Positions 17,949 to 26,049 of a stretch of DNA of 64,000 nucleotides are shown here, piece by piece (positions within the stretch are counted from its first letter, which is position 1; each line of letters opens with the position of its first letter). A model generated the notes under the pieces. The model was not told where the DNA came from. It did not search any database and saw nothing but the letters and a program-made list of their open reading frames with translations. This DNA comes from Actinomadura citrea. GTDB taxonomy: Bacteria > Actinomycetota > Actinomycetes > Streptosporangiales > Streptosporangiaceae. The stretch lies in the NCBI RefSeq assembly GCF_013409045.1, contig NZ_JACCBT010000001.1, positions 2,542,001-2,606,000 on the forward strand, in the 5' to 3' direction. A program made the translations under genes and the position numbers.

Positions 17949-19094
17949 ATGTCTACCACCCAGCCCTCCGCGACCGGTGCCGCGCCCAAGAAGACCCCGG
18001 CGAAGCTCGTCTTCGCCGCACCGAGGCGCGGCAAGCCGCCGAGGCATCTCGCCGACCTCACCACGGCCGAGCGTCGCGAGGCGGTCGCCGCGCTGGGGGA
18101 GAAGCCGTTCCGTGCCGACCAGCTGTCGCGCCACTACTTCGCGCGCCTGACCGACGACCCCGCCAACATGACGGACCTGCCGGCCGCCGTCCGGGATCGC
18201 CTCGTGTCCGAGCTGCTCCCTTCGCTGCTGACCCCCGTACGCGAGTTGGACTGCGACGGCGGGACGACCCTCAAGACCGTCTGGAAAGCCTTCGACGGCG
18301 TCCTGTTCGAGTCGGTCCTGATGCGGTACCCGGACCGGGCGACGATGTGCGTCTCTTCCCAGGCGGGCTGCGGGATGAACTGCCCCTTCTGCGCGACCGG
18401 TCAGGCCGGGCTCACCCGCAACCTTTCCACGGCCGAGATAGTCGAGCAGGTCGCCGCGGGCGCGCGCGCACTCGCCCGTGGGCGCGTCCCCGGGGGTCCG
18501 GGCCGCGTCTCCAACATCGTCTTCATGGGCATGGGTGAGCCTCTGGCCAACTACAAGGCCGTGATAGGCGCGGTCAGGCGCATCACCGACCCGGCCCCCG
18601 CCGGGCTGGGCATCTCTCAGCGTTCGGTCACGGTCTCCACGGTCGGGCTGGTCCCGGCCATCGAGAAACTCGCCGCCGAGGACATGTCGGTCAGGCTGGC
18701 GGTGTCCCTGCACGCGCCCGACGACGAGTTGCGCGACGACCTCGTGCCCATCAACAACCGGTGGAAGGTCACCGAGGTCCTGGACGCCGCCTGGGCCTAC
18801 GCCGACCGCAGCGGGCGCCGCGTGTCGATCGAGTACGCCCTCATCAAGGACATCAACGACCAGGCCTGGCGGGCTGATCTTCTCGGAAGGCTCTTGCGCG
18901 GGCATCTCGTACACGTCAATCTGATCCCGTTGAACCCGACGCCGGGTTCCAAGTGGACCGCCTCTCGGCCCGAGGACGAGCGCGAGTTCGTCCGGCGGCT
19001 GGAGGCCCACGGGGTCCCGGTCACGGTGCGCGACACTCGGGGCAGGGAGATCGACGGGGCCTGCGGGCAGCTGGCCGCGGCGACCAAGGACTGA
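17949..19094 (+). CDS. rlmN: Dual-specificity 23S rRNA A2503 / tRNA A37 C2-methyltransferase RlmN
   Basis: Radical-SAM methyltransferase that makes m2A2503 in 23S rRNA and m2A37 in tRNA. The Fe-S cluster cysteines are Cys141, Cys145 and Cys148 ([11 protein letters not shown]); the C-terminal catalytic Cys372 is in [21 protein letters not shown] and the [11 protein letters not shown] stretch are typical. ATG 17949 follows GGGAGGA directly and gives 381 aa. It stands alone between the SUFU gene and the DivIVA-repeat gene. Confidence 0.96.
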   Translation: MSTTQPSATGAAPKKTPAKLVFAAPRRGKPPRHLADLTTAERREAVAALGEKPFRADQLSRHYFARLTDDPANMTDLPAAVRDRLVSELLPSLLTPVRELDCDGGTTLKTVWKAFDGVLFESVLMRYPDRATMCVSSQAGCGMNCPFCATGQAGLTRNLSTAEIVEQVAAGARALARGRVPGGPGRVSNIVFMGMGEPLANYKAVIGAVRRITDPAPAGLGISQRSVTVSTVGLVPAIEKLAAEDMSVRLAVSLHAPDDELRDDLVPINNRWKVTEVLDAAWAYADRSGRRVSIEYALIKDINDQAWRADLLGRLLRGHLVHVNLIPLNPTPGSKWTASRPEDEREFVRRLEAHGVPVTVRDTRGREIDGACGQLAAATKD

Positions 19095-19132
19095 GCGCGC
19101 CGCGGGCGCGTTCCTGGCGCCGTGCGGCGCGC
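19095..19132 (+). terminator. Possible GC hairpin after rlmN
   Basis: GCGCGCCGC (19095-19103) can pair with GCGGCGCGC (19124-19132) across 20 nt, right after the rlmN stop. Alternative pairings exist and there is no U-tract. Confidence 0.35.
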
Positions 19133-19156
19133 GCGGGAACACGGCTGAGGAGCGCT

Positions 19157-19666
19157 GTGCCGGTGAAGACGGGTACACGGCTGCCGGTGGTCCTGCGGGG
19201 CTATGACCGGGGCCAGGTCGACGCCCTGCTCAAGCGCATATCGCAGGCGCTGAACGGCGGACCGCCGGTGTCCGCGGACGAGGTGCGCCGGGCCCGCTTC
19301 ACCACCGTCCTGCGCGGCTACGACCATCGCGCGGTGGACGAGCTGCTCCGCGAGTGCATCAGGGAGCTCCAGGCCCGGGCGCCGATCGGGGAACGTCCCG
19401 GCCGCACCCGCGCCCAGCCCGCCTGGCTGATCAACTGGATCCAGAACGCGCGTTTCTCCGGCGCCGGCCTGCGCCCCGGCTACGACGTGCGGGACGTGGA
19501 CGCCTTTCTCGAGCGCGTGATCGCCGGCCTGCGCGGCGTCGCCCCGCCCGTGACCGCCCGGGACGTGCGGGAGAGCGCGTTCCGCACCGTCCGCTTCGGA
19601 CCGAGCTACGACGAGCAGGAGGTCGACCGCTTCCTGCTGCAACTCGCGGCCGCCCTCGAACGCTGA
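19157..19666 (+). CDS. DivIVA-motif repeat protein
   Basis: A 169-aa soluble protein made of four short units resembling the DivIVA N-terminal (DivI1A) motif: VVLRGYDRGQVDALL, TVLRGYDHRAVDELL, GLRPGYDVRDVDAFL and VRFGPSYDEQEVDRFL. Units occur near residues 8, 40, 97 and 147. There is no long coiled coil as in true DivIVA/Wag31. Such repeat proteins occur in actinomycetes; a role in polar or septal protein recruitment is inference. GAGGAG at 19147-19152 serves GTG 19157 or GTG 19163. It is encoded 62 bases after rlmN. Confidence 0.75.
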   Translation: MPVKTGTRLPVVLRGYDRGQVDALLKRISQALNGGPPVSADEVRRARFTTVLRGYDHRAVDELLRECIRELQARAPIGERPGRTRAQPAWLINWIQNARFSGAGLRPGYDVRDVDAFLERVIAGLRGVAPPVTARDVRESAFRTVRFGPSYDEQEVDRFLLQLAAALER

Positions 19667-19671
19667 CGAAG

Positions 19672-19680
19672 TTATCCACA
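19672..19680 (+). promoter_or_regulatory. Perfect DnaA-box 9-mer (copy 3)
   Basis: TTATCCACA, six bases after the stop of the DivIVA-repeat gene and 50 bases before the DUF1963 start. The 11-mer AGTTATCCACA is the exact complement of the copies at 10089 and 11916. Confidence 0.5.
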
Positions 19681-19729
19681 ATTTCGCGGGATACTGCGCG
19701 CCGTGTGAGGGCCGCGCCACGCTACGTGC

Positions 19730-20554
19730 ATGGATCCCTTCGCCCCCCAGCACCGACGGCTCCGAGCCCTCCTCGACTCCTTCCTCGCGCCGGAGATCAC
19801 GGCCATCCTGCTGCCTCTGATCAGGCCCGGGCTGCGCCTCTCCTCCCACGGTGAGGTGCCCGTCCACCTCGGAGGCACCCCGCAGCTGCCGCCGGACGAG
19901 CCGTGGCCGACGTGGAACGGCCGTCCGCTCGACTTCTTAGGCGCGATCGACTTCGCGGGCCTCGCCGGCCTGCCGAAGGTCCCGGGCCTGCCCGCCTGCC
20001 GCGCCGCGTTCTACTACGCGAGCGAGATCCCCCGTCCGTGGGGCGACGAACCCGACCAGCGCGACGGCTGGCGCGTCTTCACCGGCGACCTCCGCCCGGC
20101 GACCCCTCCGCCGGGCACCCTTTCCTACCCGCAGACCACCTTCGGCGCCGCTCCGTTCCTCTCCCTGCCCTCTCCCCAGGAGGAAGTTGTCCAGCGCCTG
20201 GAGATGGTCTACGACGGCATCGTGCCGGTGTACGAACAACTGCACACCGCATGGACGCGCCACACCTGCCCGGACGATGCACCCGCCCACCAACTGGGCG
20301 GCTGGCCGACCCTCGTCCAGCGTCCTCTCGGCCCCGACTGCCTGTACGCCTCGACCGGCCGCACACTGAACTCCCTCAATCCTCCGGCCCTCACACCGGA
20401 CGAGCAGCGCGCTGTCGAGGAGTGGCACCTCCTCCTCCAGCTCGACTCCGACGACCGCCTCGGCTGGTACTGGGGCGACCCGGGCCGCATCTACTTCTGC
20501 AACCGCCGCGACACCCCCTTGGAGCAGACATGGCTGACCGTCCAGGCCGCGTAA
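19730..20554 (+). CDS. DUF1963 (YwqG-like) family protein
   Basis: A 274-aa cytoplasmic protein of the DUF1963/YwqG family. Characteristic pieces are VHLGGTPQLPPDEPWPTWNGRPLDFLGAID at the front, HQLGGWPTLVQ in the middle and LLLQLDSDDRLGWYWGDPGRIYF near the end. The biochemical role of the family is unknown. ATG 19730 begins the protein; no clear ribosome site is seen. It is convergent with the ABC exporter genes. Confidence 0.88.
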   Translation: MDPFAPQHRRLRALLDSFLAPEITAILLPLIRPGLRLSSHGEVPVHLGGTPQLPPDEPWPTWNGRPLDFLGAIDFAGLAGLPKVPGLPACRAAFYYASEIPRPWGDEPDQRDGWRVFTGDLRPATPPPGTLSYPQTTFGAAPFLSLPSPQEEVVQRLEMVYDGIVPVYEQLHTAWTRHTCPDDAPAHQLGGWPTLVQRPLGPDCLYASTGRTLNSLNPPALTPDEQRAVEEWHLLLQLDSDDRLGWYWGDPGRIYFCNRRDTPLEQTWLTVQAA

Positions 20555-20737
20555 CCCACCCTGGGACATCTCCCGGACGCGGGCGCGGTGTGAGCTGGTG
20601 CTCGCTGGAGCCCGCCCTCCGCGACGCCGTCCGCGTAAGGGGCGGGGGTGCCCCAACCTGTTCGGGTCGCGGCCCTCAGAGGCAGGAGATCAGCGGTCGC
20701 ATGGGGCAGGGTCGGCGAGATCGGGGGTGCGGGGTGA

Positions 20738-21427
20738 TCAGGAGGTGCGGCGGGTGGTGAGGAAATAGGCGGTGCCTACGACTGTGGACCAGACAAGGAG
20801 ATGGAGGGCGGTGGTGGGGAAGTGCGAGACGAAGACGTTCGGGCCGTCGTGAGCAGCGCGCATCCATCCGATCATCGGGATGGACAGCCAGGAGAGCCTT
20901 CCGATGCTCAGGAGAAGGAGCGCGGTCGCGCCGCCGAGGAGCGCCAGCAGCGAGACACCGGGATCGGGGATGAGGGCACGGCTCGTCCATGCCCCGAGCA
21001 GCGTGCCCGGGATGGCGACGAGGAGGTTCAACGCGCAGCCCGTCAAGATCGCCCGTCCGGACGAACCCGCCTGGAGGGCCTGGATGAGGGGGACGGCCAG
21101 TGCCGCGACGCCCAGTGAGACGTTCACCCCGTACGCGGCGAGCAGGCCCGCCCACGTGGGCGCGGACGGGCCACGGGCCGCGGTGGCGGTCAGAGAGCGC
21201 TGCTCGTCGGGCTGCGTGTCGAGGAGGGCGCGGGCCGCCCACGCCCAGACGGGGAACATGAACGCCGCCACGTCCGCGAACGTCCGCACGGCGAGTTCGC
21301 CGGCGTCAGGGCCGCTCGGTCCCTGCGCGAGGACCAGCGCCACGATCAGGGCCACCACGATCAGCGGCTGGAGGACGCGCAGCGAGCGGAGATATCCCGC
21401 CACGTGGAATCGGACGAGTGCGATCAA
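20738..21427 (-). CDS. ABC transporter permease (ABC-2 type exporter)
   Basis: A 229-aa integral membrane protein with about six hydrophobic helices (first near IVVALIVALVLA, last near LVWSTVVGTAYFL). No enzyme motif is present. A TTG codon at 21427 overlaps the stop of the upstream ATPase gene as TTGA, giving the start LIALVRFHVAGYLRSL; no ATG or GTG lies nearby. The two genes form a two-component exporter of unknown substrate. Confidence 0.8.
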   Translation of the reverse strand: MIALVRFHVAGYLRSLRVLQPLIVVALIVALVLAQGPSGPDAGELAVRTFADVAAFMFPVWAWAARALLDTQPDEQRSLTATAARGPSAPTWAGLLAAYGVNVSLGVAALAVPLIQALQAGSSGRAILTGCALNLLVAIPGTLLGAWTSRALIPDPGVSLLALLGGATALLLLSIGRLSWLSIPMIGWMRAAHDGPNVFVSHFPTTALHLLVWSTVVGTAYFLTTRRTS

Positions 21428-22140
21428 TCTTCGCGCCTCCGCACCCGGTAGCCGTCGGCCCTCAGCTTCGTCTCCACGGTGTCGGCCTCGTCTCCGGGCA
21501 CCTCGACCTCCAGGACGGTCCAATGGCCGGGGCCCGCGGAGGCCAGGGGGGTCACGGAGCCGTTGGCGACGTGCAAGCGGTCGACGCCGGGCATCGCCTC
21601 GATGCAGCGCTGGTGGTCGCTGACGACGACCGTGGAGCCGTGCGAGGCCAACTCGGAGATCAGTTCGGGGAGCGAATCGCGGGTGGCGGCGTCCAAGCCC
21701 GCGAAGGGCTCGTCCAGGATCAGCAGCTCCGGGTCCGCCATGAGCGCCTGCGCGAGCCCGATCTTCTGAGCGCTGCCTTTCGACAGTTCGGACAGCCGAA
21801 CATCGAGGAGATGGTCGAAGCTCAGTCGCTCTGCCCAGACGTCGCCGGTGTCCGCGGGGACGCGCCGTATGGCCGCCATGTGGCCCAGGTAGGCCCGGAC
21901 GCTGAACGGCTGGTCGACCGGGAACCGCTCCGGCGCGTACCCCACTCGGGCGGGGCGGTCTCCGACGACGCCCTCTCGTGGCCTGCGCAGGCCGGCGATC
22001 ACGCGGAGCAGCGTGGACTTCCCTGCGCCGTTATGCCCGGTCACCTCGGTCACGCTTCCCTCGGGAAGCGACAACGTGACGTCCCGGAACACCCAGGGGT
22101 CTCGGCGCCGATAACGAAAGGCGACACGCTCCAGCCGCAT
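21424..22140 (-). CDS. ABC transporter ATP-binding protein
   Basis: A 238-aa nucleotide-binding subunit with Walker A GHNGAGKST (near residue 36), a modified signature LSKGSAQK in place of LSGGQ, Walker B LLILDEPF, and the H-loop His in VVVSDHQ. A short C-terminal extension (VLEVEVPGDEADTVETKL) follows. It is encoded 4 bp overlapping with the permease downstream. Substrate cannot be predicted; similar pairs export drugs, peptides or lipids. Confidence 0.88.
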   Translation of the reverse strand: MRLERVAFRYRRRDPWVFRDVTLSLPEGSVTEVTGHNGAGKSTLLRVIAGLRRPREGVVGDRPARVGYAPERFPVDQPFSVRAYLGHMAAIRRVPADTGDVWAERLSFDHLLDVRLSELSKGSAQKIGLAQALMADPELLILDEPFAGLDAATRDSLPELISELASHGSTVVVSDHQRCIEAMPGVDRLHVANGSVTPLASAGPGHWTVLEVEVPGDEADTVETKLRADGYRVRRRED

Positions 22141-22287
22141 GGCACCCAGACGGTAGAGCCCCTCGCGTAAGAACGGCGTTAGCCCGCCCCACCCCCGATG
22201 CCCGAGCCCTCACACGGGGACTACGGAGGGGATGGGAACGGAGGTTTCGGGAGGACGGTGAGGCGGGTGCGGTAGCCGGGGGCTCGG

Positions 22288-22725
22288 TTAGGTGGGGTTG
22301 GTGACTGCTTTGGAGAGGCGGCTTGCGTAGGTGGCGGCTTCGGAGTCGGAGGCGTATTTCTGGCGAGGCCAGAAGAAGCCGCGGAGGCCGTCCTTGGGGT
22401 TGCGCGGAACCACATGTACATGCAGGTGGGGGACGCTCTGGCTGATCCGGTTGTTCATGGCGACGAACGAGCCGGCCGCTTCGAGTACGGATTCCATCGC
22501 CCCGGCGAGGCGTTGGGCTTGCGCGAAGAACGGGCCGAGGAGGTCTTCGGGCAGATCCGTGAGCGTCTCGTAGTGCGTCCGGGGGACCAGCAGCGTGTGC
22601 CCCTTGAACAGCGGCCGGGCGTCGAGGAACGCCACCGCGTCCGGCGCGTCCAGCACGACGTGCGCGGGCCGCTCCCCCTTGATGATTTCGCAGAACAGAC
22701 ACGCCTTGCTCACAGCCTCACCCAT
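22288..22725 (-). CDS. HIT-family nucleotide hydrolase/transferase
   Basis: A 145-aa histidine-triad protein. The N-terminal metal-type motif CLFCEIIKGERPA and the catalytic HLHVHVVP at residues 100-107 are clear. HIT enzymes hydrolyse nucleotide conjugates such as AMP-amides or dinucleoside polyphosphates. ATG 22725 was preferred because GGAG lies nine bases upstream; an in-frame GTG at 22752 is possible. It seems monocistronic. Confidence 0.93.
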   Translation of the reverse strand: MGEAVSKACLFCEIIKGERPAHVVLDAPDAVAFLDARPLFKGHTLLVPRTHYETLTDLPEDLLGPFFAQAQRLAGAMESVLEAAGSFVAMNNRISQSVPHLHVHVVPRNPKDGLRGFFWPRQKYASDSEAATYASRLSKAVTNPT

Positions 22726-23118
22726 CCCCCTATTCTCCAGCCCCACCCGCAAGCGACCGCAAGCGGCCGAACGCCACCGACGGCCCCGGGAAGACGGCGC
22801 TGATCACCTTCTCACCCGAGGGCGGGCGGTCCTGGCCCGCGGCCGATCGCCCTGGGAACGAGCCGCGCTCACGTATTTGGAGGTGCTGAGCCTGAATGTT
22901 TCCGACGCCAGCCGCAGGCCGGAGGCGGCGAAGGCCGCTCTGAAGATCCCCTGAGACCGGCCGAGCGCTGTCCGCGACCAGAGCTTGTGTGATCGAGTCA
23001 CGCCGCGGTGGCGGCGGTGATCGTGGTCTGTGAGTTGGAGCGACGAGGTCGCCGGGAGTGGTTTCATGACCGGCTTTGTAGGCCGCCTGGACGAGGCCTG
23101 CGAGGAGACGGAGGCGCC
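22726..23118. other. Gene-free stretch between HIT and Nudix genes
   Basis: About 390 bases with no supported gene. Short open frames on both strands lack ribosome sites or known motifs. It may contain the HIT promoter and a remnant of older coding sequence; I see no repeat. Confidence 0.4.
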
Positions 23119-23592
23119 TTAAGCGGACCTGCCCGCTGCCAGGAGGGCCAGGGTCGTGTCCAGGGGCTGGGCGTCTTGAGGGCGGGGGGTGGACGGGCTC
23201 CACCAGCGGATCGCGGCTATCTCGGGGGTGGGCGTGAAGGTGGTGTGGCGGGTTGGGGCTTGGGCTGTGTAGAGGGCCGCGTATTCGTCACGGGGTGGTG
23301 ATGCCAGGTGGAAGCGGGCGTAGCCGGCGAGTGTGAGAGCGGGGAGGTGCAGGCCGGTCTCCTCGTGGAGTTCGCGGACGGCCGCCTCCAGGGGTGACTC
23401 GGCCGCTTCGATCCGGCCGCCGGGGAGCTCCCATTGGCGGCGGTGGCGGTCATAGACCAGCAGGAGATGGTGGTCGTGCCAGACCGCCGCCAAGGCCGCG
23501 GGCATGGGAGCGTCACCGGGGACGGCGCGGTCGGCCGGGAGGAGGGCCGTCAGCGCATTGCCCCGGTGGTCCTTGGCCAAGGGATTCCACAT
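23119..23592 (-). CDS. Nudix hydrolase
   Basis: A 157-aa Nudix enzyme. The box GX5EX7REUXEEXGU is complete at residues 59-81 (GRIEAAESPLEAAVRELHEETG region, with Arg73, Glu74, Glu77 and Glu78). These enzymes cleave nucleoside diphosphates linked to another group. The start lies seven bases after the stop of the DUF1778-type gene, so the two are likely cotranscribed, an uncommon pairing. Substrate is unknown. Confidence 0.9.
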   Translation of the reverse strand: MWNPLAKDHRGNALTALLPADRAVPGDAPMPAALAAVWHDHHLLLVYDRHRRQWELPGGRIEAAESPLEAAVRELHEETGLHLPALTLAGYARFHLASPPRDEYAALYTAQAPTRHTTFTPTPEIAAIRWWSPSTPRPQDAQPLDTTLALLAAGRSA

Positions 23593-23599
23593 GGACGGG

Positions 23600-23857
23600 T
23601 CAGGACAGGGCCAGCAGCAGGGCCGTGTAGGGAGGGATCGGGTCGGGGGCGGGCTCCGCCGACTCCTGGGAGGCGGCGTGTTCGTAGAGGTCGCGTTCGG
23701 CGCGGTCCAGGGCGGCTGACAGGACGAAGTCGGTGACCGACCAGCCGATCAGCTCGGCCGCCGCGCGGATCACGAGGAATTGCTCCACCGTGGTCCGAAA
23801 GGTGATGTGATCGTCGGCGGGATCGGCCGGAAGGTCCTGGCGAACCGACTCGGGCAT
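23600..23857 (-). CDS. DUF1778/TacA-type antitoxin-like protein
   Basis: An 85-aa protein with ITFRTTVEQFLVIRAAAELIGWSVTDFVLSAALDRAERDL (in two parts: strand ITFRTT then two helices), which looks like the ribbon-helix-helix DUF1778 antitoxins that normally neutralise GNAT acetyltransferase toxins. An acidic Pro-rich C-tail may be the toxin-binding part. AAGGAG precedes ATG 23857. No GNAT gene adjoins; the downstream partner is a Nudix hydrolase starting seven bases on. Whether this is a toxin-antitoxin pair is open. Confidence 0.65.
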   Translation of the reverse strand: MPESVRQDLPADPADDHITFRTTVEQFLVIRAAAELIGWSVTDFVLSAALDRAERDLYEHAASQESAEPAPDPIPPYTALLLALS

Positions 23858-23952
23858 GGCCGGTCTCCTTCCTCGCGGCCTTTCAAAGTACGCCGCGAGG
23901 AGTTGCCAGGACATCCCCTCTGAGAACGAGAATCGACGGGTGTCCGGTGGAG

Positions 23953-24414
23953 TCAGCGGGTTCCCCAGGAGTAGGTCTGTTTGCGAAGTTTGAGGTACAC
24001 GAAGCTCTCGGTGGAGACGACGCCCGTTACGGCGCGGATACGGCCGAGAAGTTCCAGAAGACGTTCGTCGTCCTCGCAGACGAGCTCCAGGAGGATGTCG
24101 AACGAGCCCGCGGTGATGACGACGTAATCGATCTCGTCCAGGGCGGCGAGCTCGTCGGCGATCCTCTCCAGGTCGCCTTCGCACCTGACACCGATCATCA
24201 TTTGGCGGTGGAAGCCGAGCATGAGCGGGTCGGTGACGCCGACGATCTGCATGACGCCCGTGTCGAGGAGCTTCTGCACGCGCTGGCGCACGGCGGCCTC
24301 GGACAGGCCCACGGCCTTGCCGATGGCGGCGTAGGAGCGGCGGCCGTCCTGCTGGAGCTGCTCGATGATCTGCTTGGCGGTCTCGTCGAGCTGGACGCGG
24401 GGTGCCCGTTCCAT
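23953..24414 (-). CDS. Lrp/AsnC-family transcriptional regulator
   Basis: A 153-aa regulator with an N-terminal winged helix (LDETAKQIIEQLQQDGRRSYAAIGKAVGLSEAAVRQRVQKL, in segments) and a C-terminal RAM ligand-binding domain (GSFDILLELVCEDDERLLELL). Family members sense amino acids. It is divergent from the polyamine operon with a 164-bp gap that contains a 7-bp inverted repeat, so it probably controls that operon. The end TYSWGTR is typical of the PuuR-independent Lrp regulators found beside GABA-aldehyde dehydrogenase genes, which is my recollection and not verified. Confidence 0.92.
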   Translation of the reverse strand: MERAPRVQLDETAKQIIEQLQQDGRRSYAAIGKAVGLSEAAVRQRVQKLLDTGVMQIVGVTDPLMLGFHRQMMIGVRCEGDLERIADELAALDEIDYVVITAGSFDILLELVCEDDERLLELLGRIRAVTGVVSTESFVYLKLRKQTYSWGTR

Positions 24415-24458
24415 CCGGTTCTCCTAGCTGCGGCATCGAGGGTGTGAGGCCTCTGGGC

Positions 24459-24504
24459 CAAGTGAATCAGTCGTGAAATTCGATCGTAACAACGGAATCA
24501 CTTG
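24459..24504. promoter_or_regulatory. Candidate Lrp operator in divergent gap
   Basis: CAAGTGA (24459-24465) and TCACTTG (24498-24504) are perfect inverted arms 32 bases apart around an AT-richer centre, in the gap between the Lrp gene and the aldehyde dehydrogenase gene. Confidence 0.4.
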
Positions 24505-24578
24505 TGTTGGGCGGACACCTCTGTAAGGGTCGGGCCAACAGGACACAACGGGCGACGGCGCCCAGGAGGGACCTGAGG

Positions 24579-26012
24579 ATGAGCGGCGAGCGGCTGCGCA
24601 ACTTTATCGGCGGAGAGTACGTCGACGCCAAGGACGGGCGGACGCTGGAGGTGGTCGACCCCAGCACCGGCGAGACGTACGCGGAGGCGCCGGTGTCCGG
24701 CGCCGAAGACGTCGACGCCGCGTTCCGCGCGGCGTCCGACGCGTTCCCCGCCTGGCGCGACGCCACGCCGGGCGAGCGGAGCCTGGCGATGCTGCGCTTC
24801 GCGGACGCGGTCGAGAAGCGGGCGGAGGACCTCGTCAGGGCGGAGAGCCGGGACACCGGCAAGCCGGTCCAGATGACCCTGGACGAGGAGGTGCCGCCGA
24901 TGGTGGACAACCTCCGGTTCTTCGCCGGGGCGTCCCGGGTGCTGGAGGGCAAGGCGTCCGCCGAGTACATGGCCGACCACACCTCCTCGATCCGGCGGGA
25001 GCCGATCGGGGTGTGCGCGCAGGTGACGCCCTGGAACTACCCGATGATGATGGCGATCTGGAAGATCGGGCCGGCGCTGGCGACGGGCAACACCGTGGTG
25101 CTCAAGCCGTCCGAGACGACGCCGGCGAGCACGCTGATGCTGGCGGAGATCGCGGCCGAGTTCCTGCCCCCGGGCGTCTTCAACGTGGTCTGCGGCGACC
25201 GCGGCACCGGGCGTTCGCTGGTGGAGCACCCGAAGCCGCAGATGGTGTCGATCACCGGGAGCGTGCGGGCCGGCATGGAGGTCGCCGCGTCGGCGGCCAA
25301 GGACCTCAAGCGGGTGCACCTGGAGCTCGGCGGCAAGGCGCCGGTGGTCGTGTTCGACGACGCCGACGTCGAGGCGGCGGCGACGGGCATCGCCGAGGCC
25401 GGGTACTTCAACGCGGGCCAGGACTGCACGGCGGCCACCCGCGTGCTGGTCGCCGACCGGCTGCACGGGGAGTTCACCGAGGCGCTCACCGAGGCCGCCA
25501 AGGGGACGGTCGTCGGGCCTCCCAGTGACGCCGACGCCTTCTACGGGCCGGTGAACAACGCGAACCAGCTGGAGCGCGTCCAGGGCTTCATCGAGCGGGC
25601 GCCCAGCCACGCGAAGGTCCTCACCGGCGGCGAGCGCGTGGGGGAGCGCGGCTACTTCTTCGCGCCGACCGTCGTGGGCGGCCTCAGGCAGGACGACGAG
25701 ATGGTGCAGAACGAGGTCTTCGGACCGGTCATCACCGTCCAGAGCTTCTCGGACGAGGCTCAGGCCGTGGAGTGGGCCAACGGCGTCAAGTACGGCCTCG
25801 CCGCCAGCGTCTGGACGCAGAACCACGGCCGCGCCATGCGCATGAGCAAGGCGCTGGACTTCGGTGCCGTGTGGGTCAACACCCACATCCCGCTGGTGTC
25901 GGAGATGCCGCACGGCGGCTTCAAGCACTCCGGCTACGGCAAGGACATGTCGATGTACGGAATCGAGGACTACACCCGCGTCAAGCACGTCATGCACTAC
26001 ATCGGCGGCTGA
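24579..26012 (+). CDS. Gamma-aminobutyraldehyde-type aldehyde dehydrogenase
   Basis: NAD-dependent aldehyde dehydrogenase, 477 aa. Catalytic Glu249 (LELGGK) and nucleophile Cys283 (NAGQDCTAATR) are in place; cofactor-binding VTPWNYPMMM and GSVRAG are seen. The gene heads the polyamine operon, so the most likely substrate is 4-aminobutyraldehyde or a related aminoaldehyde. ATG 24579 (MSGERLRNFIGG) has AGGAGGG upstream at 24564-24570. Exact substrate cannot be read from sequence. Confidence 0.9.
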   Translation: MSGERLRNFIGGEYVDAKDGRTLEVVDPSTGETYAEAPVSGAEDVDAAFRAASDAFPAWRDATPGERSLAMLRFADAVEKRAEDLVRAESRDTGKPVQMTLDEEVPPMVDNLRFFAGASRVLEGKASAEYMADHTSSIRREPIGVCAQVTPWNYPMMMAIWKIGPALATGNTVVLKPSETTPASTLMLAEIAAEFLPPGVFNVVCGDRGTGRSLVEHPKPQMVSITGSVRAGMEVAASAAKDLKRVHLELGGKAPVVVFDDADVEAAATGIAEAGYFNAGQDCTAATRVLVADRLHGEFTEALTEAAKGTVVGPPSDADAFYGPVNNANQLERVQGFIERAPSHAKVLTGGERVGERGYFFAPTVVGGLRQDDEMVQNEVFGPVITVQSFSDEAQAVEWANGVKYGLAASVWTQNHGRAMRMSKALDFGAVWVNTHIPLVSEMPHGGFKHSGYGKDMSMYGIEDYTRVKHVMHYIGG

Positions 26013-26049
26013 GCGCCGCCGACCGGAGCCCGTGAAGGAAGTCCCGCCC

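Noticed and set aside
22804..23067. Leftward 87-codon frame between HIT and Nudix genes
   Set aside because: No ribosome site, no motif and basic low-complexity composition.
23600..24414. Classical DUF1778-GNAT toxin-antitoxin module
   Set aside because: No GNAT acetyltransferase gene is on either side; neighbours are Lrp and Nudix genes.
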